A DNA stretch of 27,516 nt from Frondihabitans sp. (GTDB lineage: Bacteria > Actinomycetota > Actinomycetes > Actinomycetales > Microbacteriaceae): NCBI GenBank assembly GCA_025464735.1, contig JAODMX010000117.1:1-27516 (forward strand), written 5' to 3'. The position numbers were made by a program, and so were the translations under genes. Below, piece by piece: positions 15,090 through 22,735 of this stretch (positions within the stretch are counted from its first letter, which is position 1; the number at the start of each line of letters is the position of its first letter). The notes under the pieces are model-generated. The model was not told where the DNA came from, made no database searches, and saw nothing but the letters and a program-made list of their open reading frames with translations.

Positions 15090-15467
15090 TCAGCCTGGCG
15101 ACTCGCCCCAGGCGATCGGCAGGTACGCGCTGATGTCGGCCCGACTCCCCGAGGCCGACACGAGAGCGTGGTCGCGTGCTTCTGTCCACGTGAGCGACCC
15201 GGCGGCAAGACGTATGAACGTAGCGGCATTCATCTCGACGACGTTGGGCGGGGTGCCGCGGGTATGGCTGAGCCCTTCCATGAACTGCACGGCGCCGAAG
15301 GGCGGAACCCGCACCTCGACGGTGGCGCCGGGCTCGCGGTCACCCAGTAATTGCAGCAGGAAGCGGACGGCTGTCGCGGTGACAGTACGGGGCGCGTCCT
15401 GCCCCTCGGCGATGGCCTGCCTGACGGCCGAAGCGCCGGCACCGGGGTCGATTCTCACCTTGGCCAT
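15090..15467 (-). CDS. sterol-carrier (SCP2)-like family protein
   Basis: The 125-residue protein begins MAKVRIDPGAGASAVRQAI and carries RTVTATAVRFLLQLLGDREPGATVEVRVPPFGAVQF, matching the small bacterial sterol-carrier-like proteins encoded next to purine genes in actinobacteria. The C-terminal part (NAATFIRLAAGSLTWTEARD) is the usual SCP2-like half. A small hydrophobic-ligand binding role is the family expectation but is not proven. It is divergent from purD with 33 nt between the start codons. A GGAG precedes the ATG by 1 to 2 nt and a TAGCGT hexamer lies just beyond it. Confidence 0.85.
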   Translation of the reverse strand: MAKVRIDPGAGASAVRQAIAEGQDAPRTVTATAVRFLLQLLGDREPGATVEVRVPPFGAVQFMEGLSHTRGTPPNVVEMNAATFIRLAAGSLTWTEARDHALVSASGSRADISAYLPIAWGESPG

Positions 15468-15500
15468 GGCTCCACGCTAGCGGCGGATAAGCTTCTCCCC
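15468..15500. promoter_or_regulatory. 33-nt divergent promoter region of purD and the SCP2-like gene
   Basis: TAAGCT (15488-15493, TANNNT) lies 7 nt before the purD GTG. On the minus strand TAGCGT (15479-15474) lies 6 nt before the SCP2-like ATG. Actinobacterial -10 elements at such distances place transcription starts on or next to the start codon, suggesting leaderless mRNAs on both sides. Any -35 elements would lie inside the opposite gene's coding end. Confidence 0.45.
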
Positions 15501-16787
15501 GTGCGAATTCTCGTTCTCGGCTCCGGTGCTCGCGAGCACGCCATCGTGACGGCTCTTCTTCGTGAGCGATCAGAATCGAGCGGTGAACCGAGCCATCACA
15601 TCATCGCGGCCCCCGGCAACGCGGGTCTCGCCGCCGATGTCGAGGTGGTCGGCCTCGACGCGACGAACGGCAAGGTCGTCACCGAGTACGCGCTCGAGAA
15701 CGACATCGAGCTGGTCGTGATCGGCCCCGAGGCTCCGTTGGTGGCGGGCGTGGCCGATGTGCTCCGGAGCCACAGCATCCCCGTCTTCGGCCCTGGAAAG
15801 CGCGCTGCGGCTCTCGAAGGCAGCAAGACCTTCGCCAAGCGCATCATGGACGAGGCGCGCGTGCCCACCGGTCGAGCAGTTCGCACCGGCACGCTCCAGG
15901 AGGCCACAGCTTCGCTCGACGAGTTCGGCGCCCCGTACGTGGTCAAGGCCGACGGCCTGGCGGCCGGCAAGGGCGTCCTCGTCACCGATGATCGCGACGC
16001 AGCTCTCGAGCACGCCACCTATTGGTTGCAGCACGGTTCCGTCTTGATCGAGGAGTTCCTGGAGGGTCCGGAGGTGTCGCTCTTCCTGCTCTCTGACGGA
16101 CACACCGTCGTCCCGCTCAGCCCCGCGCAAGACTTCAAGCGGCTCCTCGACGGAGACGACGGGCCGAACACCGGCGGTATGGGCGCCTACTCGCCCCTTC
16201 CGTGGCTCGACGAGCGCTTCGGCAGCGAGTCCGACTTCGTCGAAGAGGTGATCGAGACCATCGCCATCCCGACCGTGCGCCAACTCGAGCGCGAGAGCAC
16301 GCCGTTCATCGGCCTCCTCTACGCGGGGCTCATCCTCACCGAGCAGGGCATCCGGGTGATCGAGTTCAACGCCCGCTTCGGTGACCCCGAGACCCAGGTG
16401 GTGCTGCCCCGGCTCGTCACCCCGCTCAGCGAACTCCTGCTCGCCACGGCCAACGGCTCCCTCTCGACCCACGCGAAGCCGGAGTTCTCTCCGCAGGCCG
16501 CAGTCACCGTTGTCCTCGCCAGCGAGGGCTACCCGGAGTCCCCCGTCACCGGCCGCGCGATCACCGGCCTGGAGCAGGCGCTCGCCGTGCCCGGCGTCAC
16601 GATCGATCACGCCGCCACCGCCCGCCTAGACGACCGTCTGGTCGCCACTGGCGGCCGCGTGCTGAGCGTCGTCGCCCTCGGCGACGGGTTCACCCAGGCT
16701 CGCGACCGCGCGTACGAGGCTTTGTCGAAAATCGAGCTCGAGGGTGGCCACTACCGTCACGACATCGCCGAGAAGGTGGCGCGATGA
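15501..16787 (+). CDS. purD: phosphoribosylamine-glycine ligase (GAR synthetase)
   Basis: PurD joins glycine to phosphoribosylamine with ATP, step two of the pathway. The 428-residue protein starts at GTG 15501 with MRILVLGSGAREHAIV, the canonical PurD N-terminus. This excludes the longer open frame. It is an ATP-grasp enzyme: KADGLAAGKGVLV starts at K149, NTGGMGAYSPLP follows, and the metal-binding EFNARFGDPETQ spans E288-Q299. No Shine-Dalgarno sequence is obvious, in line with a leaderless message. Its last 4 nt (ATGA) start purC, so the two are coupled. Confidence 0.96.
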   Translation: MRILVLGSGAREHAIVTALLRERSESSGEPSHHIIAAPGNAGLAADVEVVGLDATNGKVVTEYALENDIELVVIGPEAPLVAGVADVLRSHSIPVFGPGKRAAALEGSKTFAKRIMDEARVPTGRAVRTGTLQEATASLDEFGAPYVVKADGLAAGKGVLVTDDRDAALEHATYWLQHGSVLIEEFLEGPEVSLFLLSDGHTVVPLSPAQDFKRLLDGDDGPNTGGMGAYSPLPWLDERFGSESDFVEEVIETIAIPTVRQLERESTPFIGLLYAGLILTEQGIRVIEFNARFGDPETQVVLPRLVTPLSELLLATANGSLSTHAKPEFSPQAAVTVVLASEGYPESPVTGRAITGLEQALAVPGVTIDHAATARLDDRLVATGGRVLSVVALGDGFTQARDRAYEALSKIELEGGHYRHDIAEKVAR

Positions 16788-17665
16788 GCGACGCTGCGAC
16801 CCTCGCCGGCTGGAAGCACGTCTACTCCGGCAAGGTCCGCGACCTCTACGTTCCGCAAGGGTTCGAGGGGTTCGCCGACGCGCCTGCGGCACTCGTCGTC
16901 GCCAGCGACCGCGTGAGCGCGTTCGACTTCGTTCTGGAGCCCGGTATCACCGACAAGGGCGCACTCCTCACCCGCCTGAGCCTGTGGTGGTTCGGCGAGC
17001 TCGACGGCGTAGCGAATCATCTTCAGGATCCAGAACTCTCTCCCGTCCCGATCCCGGCCGCCGTCGCCGATCGGGCGATGCTCGTGAAGCCTCTCGACAT
17101 GTTCCCCATCGAGTGCGTCGTGCGCGGCTACCTCGTCGGGAGCGGCTGGGCCGAATACCAGGATTCCGGCACCGTCTGCGGCATCTCGCTGCCCGTGGGT
17201 CTTGCGTCGGGCGACGCGCTTCCGGAGCCGATCTACACGCCCGCTTTCAAGGCCGACCTCGGCGACCACGACGAGAACATCACCTTCGAGCGCACCGTCG
17301 AACTCGCAGGGCCCGAGGTCGCCGCCAGGCTGCGCGACCTGTCGCTCGAGGTGTACTCGCGTGCTGCCGCGATCGCTGCGGCGAAGGGCGTGATCCTTGC
17401 CGACACCAAGTTCGAGTTCGGCGCCGATCGCCAGACCGGCGAGATCACCCTGGCCGACGAGGTCTTGACGAGCGACAGCAGTCGCTACTGGGATGCGGCC
17501 GTCTACGCCACGGGCAATCGAACGGAAAGCTTCGACAAGCAAATCGTACGAAACTGGCTCGCGGCAAACTGGGACAAAACCGGCACGCCTCCCGTTCTGC
17601 CGCCCGAGATCGTCGCCCAGACCGCAGCCCGCTACCGCGAGCTCCTGGAGCGACTGACCGCCTGA
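16784..17665 (+). CDS. purC: SAICAR synthetase
   Basis: PurC condenses CAIR with aspartate using ATP to form SAICAR. The 293-residue protein has the expected order of motifs: YSGKVRDLY at about 14-22, VASDRVSAFDFVL, VVRGYLVGSGWAEYQ near residue 112, and a C-terminal block with ILADTKFEFG and DEVLTSDSSRYWDA. Length and order match the monomeric bacterial type with an extended C-terminus. The start ATG overlaps purD by 4 nt (ATGA). With purD it forms a two-gene operon. Confidence 0.96.
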   Translation: MSDAATLAGWKHVYSGKVRDLYVPQGFEGFADAPAALVVASDRVSAFDFVLEPGITDKGALLTRLSLWWFGELDGVANHLQDPELSPVPIPAAVADRAMLVKPLDMFPIECVVRGYLVGSGWAEYQDSGTVCGISLPVGLASGDALPEPIYTPAFKADLGDHDENITFERTVELAGPEVAARLRDLSLEVYSRAAAIAAAKGVILADTKFEFGADRQTGEITLADEVLTSDSSRYWDAAVYATGNRTESFDKQIVRNWLAANWDKTGTPPVLPPEIVAQTAARYRELLERLTA

Positions 17666-17672
17666 GGTCCGG

Positions 17673-17700
17673 CGTCACGCGCCCCCGGCGGGGGACGACG
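17673..17700 (+). terminator. possible terminator after purC
   Basis: CCCCC-GGC-GGGGG (17682-17694) forms a tight GC hairpin with CGTC/GACG flanks that can extend it imperfectly. There is no T tract, only a TTTCC a little downstream, so efficiency is doubtful. Confidence 0.35.
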
Positions 17701-17767
17701 GCGGCTTTCCTGACCACCACCCGCGTCACGATTCACTATCCCGAGGCAGAAGGTGCAGAATGCAGGG

Positions 17768-18265
17768 GTGACTGACGTGATGGTTCTCGAGGTTCTCGAC
17801 AAGCACTGGACCGACCCCGACGGCGCCCAACTCCGCTGCGAACAGCAGGCAGAGATCGCCATTCGGTACGGCACCGACAACTCCGAGCCGGGCATCAAGC
17901 CCAGCGCCGGCGACATCGCGGAGTTCGTTGTGGCCTACGCGGGTGGCAAGCCCGTGGGGTGCGGTGCGCTGCGGCAGCTCACGCCGGAAGACGACGGCAC
18001 GGCACCGGCGGGCGACGCCGAGATCAAGCGAATGTTTGTGCGCACGTCGAGCCGCGGATCCGGCGCTTCGATCGCCGTTCTCCGGGCTCTCGAAGATCGC
18101 GCCCGTAGCCACGGCTGGACGAGACTCGTGCTCGAGACCGGCCCCGGCCAGCCCGACGCCATCCGCTTCTACGAGCGTGAGGGCTACGTTCGGATCGAGA
18201 ACTACGGGCACTACCGCGGCAACAAGATGTCGTGGTGCTTCGGCAAGACTCTCAGCGGCGAGTAG
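17768..18265 (+). CDS. GNAT-family N-acetyltransferase
   Basis: The product is about 165 residues with the GNAT core: AYAGGKPVGCGALRQL (strand 2-4 region), EIKRMFVRTSSRGSGASIAVLRALEDRA with the acetyl-CoA pyrophosphate loop (R-x-x-G-x-G/A), and LVLETGPGQPDAIRFYEREGYVRIENYG at the C-terminal end. It should transfer acetyl from acetyl-CoA to an unidentified amine. The start is ambiguous. GTG at 17753, 17768 and 17777 and ATG 17780 are all in frame. AGGGG at 17764-17768 would suit 17777 or 17780, so 17768 is a compromise. It is followed 29 nt later by a second GNAT gene. Confidence 0.8.
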   Translation: MTDVMVLEVLDKHWTDPDGAQLRCEQQAEIAIRYGTDNSEPGIKPSAGDIAEFVVAYAGGKPVGCGALRQLTPEDDGTAPAGDAEIKRMFVRTSSRGSGASIAVLRALEDRARSHGWTRLVLETGPGQPDAIRFYEREGYVRIENYGHYRGNKMSWCFGKTLSGE

Positions 18266-18294
18266 CCCCAGCGAGGCTGGCGTACGGTCAACGC

Positions 18295-18888
18295 ATGACC
18301 GACCCGCATCACGACCGAGCCATCAGCACCTACGAACCGACCTTCGTCACTCTGGCCGAGGGTGATCTGACCCTCGACGACCACGAGGCCATCGCCGCGA
18401 TGCTGGCACGCGCTTTCTCCGACTACTCGCACTGGTACCAGGGCGCCAGGAGCTGGGCGGGCATGCAACCGGAGCGACGCGTCATCGCGCGCTCGGGCGA
18501 GGTCGTCGTGGCGCACGCCGGGCTACGCCGGATGTTCGTGCAGGTGGGCGACACCGATCTCTGCGTGACGGCGGTCGGGATGGTGGCCGTGTCGCCGATC
18601 CTGCAGGGGACGGGCCTCGGCGGCCAGCTGCTGCGCCTCGTCGACGACGCCCTCGACGAGATCGGGACCGGATTCGGGATCCTGCAGACCGGTGAACAGA
18701 CTGTGCCCTTTTACCGAAAGCACGGCTGGCAGCCCGTGGAAGACGTCACAGGTCACTACAACGACTTCACCGCCGACGGCGCGTCGACGCTCGTCTCGAC
18801 GGATGAGGGCTGGCTTGTGCGGCCCCGGCGCTCCTCGCTCTCCGACTGGCCGGTCGGAGACATCCGCTGGAACGGGCAGATGGTCTGA
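18295..18888 (+). CDS. GNAT-family N-acetyltransferase, NodA/AAC(2')-like layout
   Basis: The product is 197 residues from ATG 18295 (MTDPHHDRAISTYEPTFVTL); the frame extends upstream to 18232 but overlaps the previous gene. An N-terminal FSDYSHWYQGARSW segment is followed by the GNAT core: GMVAVSPILQGTGLGGQLLRL with the acetyl-CoA loop QGTGLGG, and a late VPFYRKHGWQPVEDVTGHY. The layout recalls acyltransferases such as NodA or aminoglycoside 2'-acetyltransferases, but the substrate cannot be called. With the preceding GNAT gene it probably forms a small operon. Confidence 0.75.
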   Translation: MTDPHHDRAISTYEPTFVTLAEGDLTLDDHEAIAAMLARAFSDYSHWYQGARSWAGMQPERRVIARSGEVVVAHAGLRRMFVQVGDTDLCVTAVGMVAVSPILQGTGLGGQLLRLVDDALDEIGTGFGILQTGEQTVPFYRKHGWQPVEDVTGHYNDFTADGASTLVSTDEGWLVRPRRSSLSDWPVGDIRWNGQMV

Positions 18889-18915
18889 CTCCCGCCGGCT
18901 GCTCGCCCCGAGCGC

Positions 18916-18939
18916 AAAACCCCCGCGACCGGCCGTCGC
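18916..18939 (-). terminator. likely terminator of katA
   Basis: Reading on the minus strand, GCGAC-GGCCG-GTCGC (18939-18925) forms a 5-bp stem with a 5-nt loop whose bases can also pair. It is followed by GGGGGTTTT. The T run is short but in the right place after the catalase stop. Confidence 0.5.
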
Positions 18940-18957
18940 TCTAGTCCGCGGACTAGA
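18940..18957. repeat. perfect 18-bp palindrome between convergent genes
   Basis: TCTAGTCCGCGGACTAGA is fully self-complementary with no loop. It lies in the 104-nt gap between the plus-strand GNAT gene and the minus-strand katA, right beside the katA terminator candidate. An uninterrupted palindrome of this length fits a dimeric DNA-binding site, or a cruciform, better than an RNA hairpin. Confidence 0.6.
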
Positions 18958-18992
18958 TGCCGAGCCGATCGCGAGGGTCGAGCGCAGGCGAG

Positions 18993-20504
18993 TTACTGCA
19001 GAACGCCCACGGCGGCGGGGTCCTCGTTCGACCCCGGAGCCGAGGGGCTGACTCCGGCCCGGACGCGGGCGCCGAGCTCGGGGTCGACGCTCGACCAGTA
19101 GGCGAAGACGCGCTCGAGCAGGTCGGCGCGAGTGACCTTCGACACGTGGCCGACGATGTTGCCGACAAGGCGGTCGCGCGCGGCATCGTCGAGCACGTCG
19201 CGGTAGAGCGCTCCGGCCTGACCGAAGTCGTCGTCCTCGGCGTGAAGCGTCGCGGCGGACCGGACGAGCACACCGTCGCTCTCCCAGCCGGAGTCGTCCC
19301 CGTGTGCCGCAGGCGAGGCCGCGGGGCCACCGACCGAGTTGGGCGCGTAGACCGGGGTGGTCGCGTCGCTGAAGTGGTAACGCGCCGCTCCGTCTTTCGA
19401 GTACGAGTGCTTCTCGACCTTGGGAGCGTTGACCGGCAGCTGCGCGTGGTTCGTTCCCACGCGGTAGCGGTGCGCGTCGGCATAGCTGAAGATGCGCGCG
19501 AGCAGCATCTTGTCGGGGCTCGCGGCGATGCCAGGAACGAAGTTCGAGGGGGCGAAGGTCGCCTGCTCGATCTGCGCGAAGTAGTTCTCCGGGTTGCGGT
19601 TGAGTTCCATGGTGCCGACCTCGATCAGCGGGTAGTCACTGTGCGGCCAGACCTTCGTGAGGTCGAACGGATTGAAGCGGTAGGTCGCGGCATCCTCGTA
19701 CGGCATGACCTGCACGCTGAGCTTCCACTGCGGGAAGTCGCCACGCGTGATGGCCGCGTCGAGATCACGAATGTGGAAGTCGGCGTCCTCGCCGGCGATG
19801 CGGTCGGCATCGGCCTGCTTCAGGATCTCGTTGCCCTGCTGCGTCTTGAAGTGGTACTTGACCCAGAATTTCTGGCCGGAGGCGTTGATCCACTGGTAGG
19901 TGTGGGATCCGAAGCCGTCCATCATGCGCCAGGAGGCCGGCAGACCGCGGTCACCCATCAGCCAGGTGACCTGGTGGGCCGACTCGGGTGAGAGGGTCCA
20001 GAAATCCCACTGCATGTCGTTGTCACGGAGGTGCGTGCCCGGGAGGCGCTTCTGGGAGTGGATGAAGTCGGGGAACTTGATGCCATCACGGATGAAGAAA
20101 ACGGGCGTGTTATTTCCGACGAGGTCGTAGTTGCCCTCGCTCGTGTAGAACTTGAGCGCGAAGCCACGGGGGTCGCGCCAGGTGTCGGGGCTGCCCTGCT
20201 CGCCTGCGACAGTGGAGAAGCGTGCAAGCATCTCGGTCGTGACGCCCGGCTGGAAGAGCGCGGCACGGGTGTAGGCGCTCACGTCGGCGGTCGTGGTGAA
20301 CGTACCGAACGCTCCGCCGCCCTTGGCGTGCACGATGCGCTCCGGCACCTTCTCGCGGTTGAACTGGGCGAGCTTCTCGACGAGGTACGCGTCGTGAAGC
20401 GCGAGGGGCCCGTCGGCGCCAACGCTCTGCGAGTGCTCGTCGCTGGCGACGGGAGCGCCCGACTCGGTCGTGGTGATGTGTGCAGCCTTGTTGTCGTCTG
20501 TCAC
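18993..20504 (-). CDS. katA: monofunctional heme catalase
   Basis: The 503-residue enzyme splits hydrogen peroxide to water and oxygen. Its size fits the small-subunit (clade 3) class. The distal-side catalytic residues are H59 in [15 protein letters not shown] and N132 in [12 protein letters not shown]. The proximal heme ligand is Y341 in [14 protein letters not shown]. The start is GTG 20504 (MTDDNKAAH). It is preceded 49 nt upstream by furA on the same strand, so the pair is probably co-transcribed and de-repressed by peroxide. No signal peptide is seen, so it is cytosolic. Confidence 0.95.
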   Translation of the reverse strand: MTDDNKAAHITTTESGAPVASDEHSQSVGADGPLALHDAYLVEKLAQFNREKVPERIVHAKGGGAFGTFTTTADVSAYTRAALFQPGVTTEMLARFSTVAGEQGSPDTWRDPRGFALKFYTSEGNYDLVGNNTPVFFIRDGIKFPDFIHSQKRLPGTHLRDNDMQWDFWTLSPESAHQVTWLMGDRGLPASWRMMDGFGSHTYQWINASGQKFWVKYHFKTQQGNEILKQADADRIAGEDADFHIRDLDAAITRGDFPQWKLSVQVMPYEDAATYRFNPFDLTKVWPHSDYPLIEVGTMELNRNPENYFAQIEQATFAPSNFVPGIAASPDKMLLARIFSYADAHRYRVGTNHAQLPVNAPKVEKHSYSKDGAARYHFSDATTPVYAPNSVGGPAASPAAHGDDSGWESDGVLVRSAATLHAEDDDFGQAGALYRDVLDDAARDRLVGNIVGHVSKVTRADLLERVFAYWSSVDPELGARVRAGVSPSAPGSNEDPAAVGVLQ

Positions 20505-20553
20505 TGGTTTCTCTTTCGATCGGTGATGCTAGCTTTTTTCTCTGGCGGGTTGA

Positions 20554-21009
20554 CTAGGGGAGCTCTGCGGCCTCGGCCGCGCGGCAGTCGGGGCATAGGC
20601 CCCAGAAGGTGACCTCCGCGGCCTGAACGAGATAGCCGGACGCCTGGGAAGGGCTGAGGCAGGGGGCGTCCCCGACGATACAATCGACGTCTTCGATGGC
20701 GCCGCAGAGCGAGCAGACGACGTGGTGGTGATTGTCGCCGATGCGGAGCTCGTAGCGGGCAGCGGAACCCGCTGGTTCGATCCGGCGAAGAACACCGGCG
20801 CCGGTGAGTGCTGCGAGCACGACGTACGTCGCCTGGAGCGAGGTGCCCGGCAGCGTCTCGGCGACGCGCTCGAAGACTTCCTCGGCCGTGGCGTGCGACC
20901 CGACCCGGAGCGCCTGGACGGCCGCGATGCGCTGCGCGGTCACTCGGAGCCCCGCACCGCGGATGCTCGACTCAGCGTCGGGCGACGCCGTCTCTTCGAT
21001 CACATCCAT
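20554..21009 (-). CDS. furA: FurA-type Fur-family transcriptional regulator
   Basis: The 151-residue repressor has a winged-helix N-terminus (GLRVTAQRIAAVQAL and ATAEEVFERVAETLPGTSLQATYVVLAALTGAGVLRRIE). The metal-binding C-terminal half carries RIGDNHHHVVCSLCGAIEDVDC and a CPDC pair near the end. The wording, including GDNHHHVVC and DCIVGDAPCLSPS, closely follows the mycobacterial/streptomycete FurA branch, which represses a neighbouring catalase gene and senses peroxide through bound metal. Here the partner is a monofunctional catalase, not katG. The usual TVYR of Fur recognition helices reads ATYVV, as in that branch. A palindrome lies upstream, suggesting self-repression. Confidence 0.9.
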   Translation of the reverse strand: MDVIEETASPDAESSIRGAGLRVTAQRIAAVQALRVGSHATAEEVFERVAETLPGTSLQATYVVLAALTGAGVLRRIEPAGSAARYELRIGDNHHHVVCSLCGAIEDVDCIVGDAPCLSPSQASGYLVQAAEVTFWGLCPDCRAAEAAELP

Positions 21010-21030
21010 GTCGACCAGTGAACCACGTTC

Positions 21031-21047
21031 TTATGAATGATTCAAAA
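21031..21047. promoter_or_regulatory. candidate FurA operator
   Basis: TGAAT-G-ATTCA (21034-21044) is a perfect 5-1-5 palindrome. It extends to TTATGAATGATTCAAAA with one mismatched pair, the single-base-centre layout of Fur/PerR boxes. It lies 22-38 nt upstream of the furA start codon, where it would cover the promoter. Confidence 0.55.
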
Positions 21048-21109
21048 CAACGAGTCATCTTCAGGGGATTCCGTGGGGCAGGCGGATGATTCGACCGCCG
21101 AACCAGGCG

Positions 21110-21115
21110 CATAAT
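21110..21115 (+). promoter_or_regulatory. possible -10 for the ctaG-like gene
   Basis: CATAAT is the best -10 match in the 138-nt stretch between the furA operator and ATG 21186. No good -35 lies at standard spacing (TTCGAC is 14 nt away), and no strong ribosome binding site precedes the ATG. Confidence 0.25.
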
Positions 21116-21185
21116 CGAGGGGCGACAAGAGAGAACGTCGCATCAGGATCCTGCGTTAGGAATCGCCACGCCCTCGTACGCCACC

Positions 21186-22049
21186 ATGCTGTTCACCTTC
21201 TCGATCGACCCGATCGCCCTGGTCGCCATCGCGATCGCACTCGCGCTCTACTTCGCGGGTGTCGTCGTCGTGACCCGTCGCGGCATCCGGTGGCCGCTGC
21301 TGCGGACCCTCGCGTTCGTGCTGCTCGGCGCCGGTTCGTTCTTCGTGATCCAGTTCGGCTTCCTCGGCACGTTCAGCCACGACCTCCGCTTCGCCTTCAC
21401 GACGCGCATCGCTCTGCTGCTCTTCGCGACGCCCGCCCTCATGGCGCTCGGGGCCCCGATCGCCCTCGCCCGGCAGGCCCTCACCGGCCGGCGCCTGGAG
21501 GTTCTGGAAGGCTTCTTCCGGTCGCGGTTCATGAAGGTCGTCGGGAACGCGATCTTCTCGCCGCTGTTCGCGCTGGCAGCCTTCTCGCTCTTCCTCACTC
21601 CTATCGCCTTCACGCTGCGAACCAACCCGTGGTGCGAGGGCATCATCACGGTGATCGTGCCCCTGATGGGGCTGCTGATGATCCTTCCGGTGTTCGACGA
21701 CACACTGAAGCACTCCAGCTTCTACATCACCGCCGAGTTCATGCTGGCGTTCGTCGAGTTGATCATCGACGCGATCCCGGGCATCGTCCTCCGGATCACG
21801 CCCCACATCCTCGACCAGGGGCACGCCGTCGCGACGACCGTGCTGCCCTGGTTCCCGTCGCAGCTGCGCGACCAGCAGCTCTCGGGCGACCTGCTCTGGT
21901 TCATCGCCGAGCTGTCGGACATCCCGGTGCTGATCTTCCTGTTCATCCGCTGGAACCGCATGGACCGCAGCGAGGCGAAGGCGATCGACGAGCTCAGCGA
22001 CGAGGAGATGGAGCGCCTCACCCAGGAGCACCTGCGCATGCGCGGCTGA
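21186..22049 (+). CDS. CtaG-type cytochrome c oxidase assembly protein
   Basis: The 287-residue polytopic membrane protein fits the caa3-type CtaG assembly family, which helps copper insertion into cytochrome oxidase. Hydrophobic helices include IDPIALVAIAIALALYFAGV at the N-terminus, TLAFVLLGAGSFFVIQFGFL, and a C-terminal segment near LIFLFIRW. Family-like residues occur in SHDLRFAFTTRIALLLFATPALMALGAPI and in the HSSFYITAEFMLAFVELIIDAIPGIVLRI stretch, the latter rich in polar groups inside a helix. A charged cytosolic tail (ELSDEEMERLTQEHLRMRG) ends it. No cytochrome oxidase gene is in the window, so the link to respiration rests on the family alone. Confidence 0.8.
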   Translation: MLFTFSIDPIALVAIAIALALYFAGVVVVTRRGIRWPLLRTLAFVLLGAGSFFVIQFGFLGTFSHDLRFAFTTRIALLLFATPALMALGAPIALARQALTGRRLEVLEGFFRSRFMKVVGNAIFSPLFALAAFSLFLTPIAFTLRTNPWCEGIITVIVPLMGLLMILPVFDDTLKHSSFYITAEFMLAFVELIIDAIPGIVLRITPHILDQGHAVATTVLPWFPSQLRDQQLSGDLLWFIAELSDIPVLIFLFIRWNRMDRSEAKAIDELSDEEMERLTQEHLRMRG

Positions 22050-22190
22050 GCCGCGCCCGACGGGCGGTGCACTTCGCTTCGCGTCGCCGATCGCGCAAGA
22101 CTTCGCCCATTTCCGCGAAGCCACCCGCACTCCCGCGAAGCTTCCCCGGCGCGGGGCCCGGCAGACACGCGGCGCCCGGCAGAGAGAGGA

Positions 22191-22224
22191 GACGCCCGGT
22201 CAGCGGGGGAACTGGCCGGGCGTC
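22191..22224 (+). terminator. terminator hairpin after the ctaG-like gene
   Basis: GACGCCCGGTCAG and CTGGCCGGGCGTC form a 13-bp stem with one wobble pair and an 8-nt loop (CGGGGGAA). It lies 141 nt after the ctaG-like stop. The T tract is only TTCGT, but stem length and position make termination likely. Confidence 0.65.
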
Positions 22225-22312
22225 TTCGTGCCACCAGGGTGGATCAGATACCCGGGGGCGAAGGTTGAAACGTGTTCCGAAGAACCAGCCCGATCACAAG
22301 GCTTGACGCTTC

Positions 22313-22337
22313 AACGAGTCCTACTGTGCAACTCGTT
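22313..22337. promoter_or_regulatory. inverted repeat upstream of purSQL
   Basis: AACGAGT-N11-ACTCGTT has perfect 7-bp arms whose centres are 18 nt apart, near two helical turns. It begins 5 nt after a TTGACG box and ends about 100 nt before the purS start. A repressor or activator dimer site for the purine operon is an inference. Confidence 0.45.
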
Positions 22338-22435
22338 TAAATGAGCGGGCTGGGAGGAATCTTGACGTCAGCCCCCAAAGGCAGAACTTGTAGACTTGGT
22401 GGGTCCGCGCGCCCCTCAGCTCTTGGAGAGTCTCT

Positions 22436-22735
22436 GTGCCCACGATCGTCGTCGAAGTCATGCCGAAGGCCGAGTTGCTCGACCCGCAGGGCAAGGCCGT
22501 CACCGGGGCACTCAGCCGCCTGGGGCAGACCCGCCACCTCGTGGCCACGTACGCCGAGGTGCGCATCGGTAAGCGCTTCGAGCTGACCGTCGACGGTGAG
22601 GTGACCGACGAGATCCTTGCCGAGGTCCGAGAACTGGCCGACGAGATGTTCTCCAACTCGGTGATCGAAGACGTCGTCTCACTGTATGTCCTAGAAGACG
22701 GCGCAGTCCTCGACACCACCGCGGCCGCGCTCTGA
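22436..22735 (+). CDS. purS: FGAM synthase subunit PurS
   Basis: The 99-residue protein is the small structural subunit of the three-part FGAM synthase. It begins [21 protein letters not shown] and has the family pattern [20 protein letters not shown] and [20 protein letters not shown]. It lets PurQ and PurL associate so that ammonia from glutamine reaches the synthetase. The GTG start at 22436 is supported by GGAGAG 5 nt upstream. Its stop overlaps the purQ ATG by one base (TGATG). Confidence 0.95.
   Translation: MPTIVVEVMPKAELLDPQGKAVTGALSRLGQTRHLVATYAEVRIGKRFELTVDGEVTDEILAEVRELADEMFSNSVIEDVVSLYVLEDGAVLDTTAAAL

Larger units (their letters stand above)
22050..22435. other. ctaG-purS intergenic region and purSQL leader
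   Basis: The 386 nt hold a terminator after the ctaG-like gene (22191-22224), an inverted repeat (22313-22337), a leader hairpin GGGCTG-N16-CAGCCC (22347-22374) and promoter-like TTGACG boxes at 22303 and 22362. The nearest good -10, TAGACT (22391-22396), is 23 nt from the second TTGACG, too far for a standard pair. No gene is supported here. Confidence 0.5.

Noticed and set aside
21086..22306. 406-codon plus-strand frame across the ctaG-like gene
   Set aside because: It is an Arg/Pro-rich out-of-frame shadow. The ctaG-like frame has clear membrane helices.
22341..22586. Leader peptide or upstream frame before purS
   Set aside because: It runs out of frame into purS with no conserved content. 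The GGAGG before TTG 22362 may be chance.
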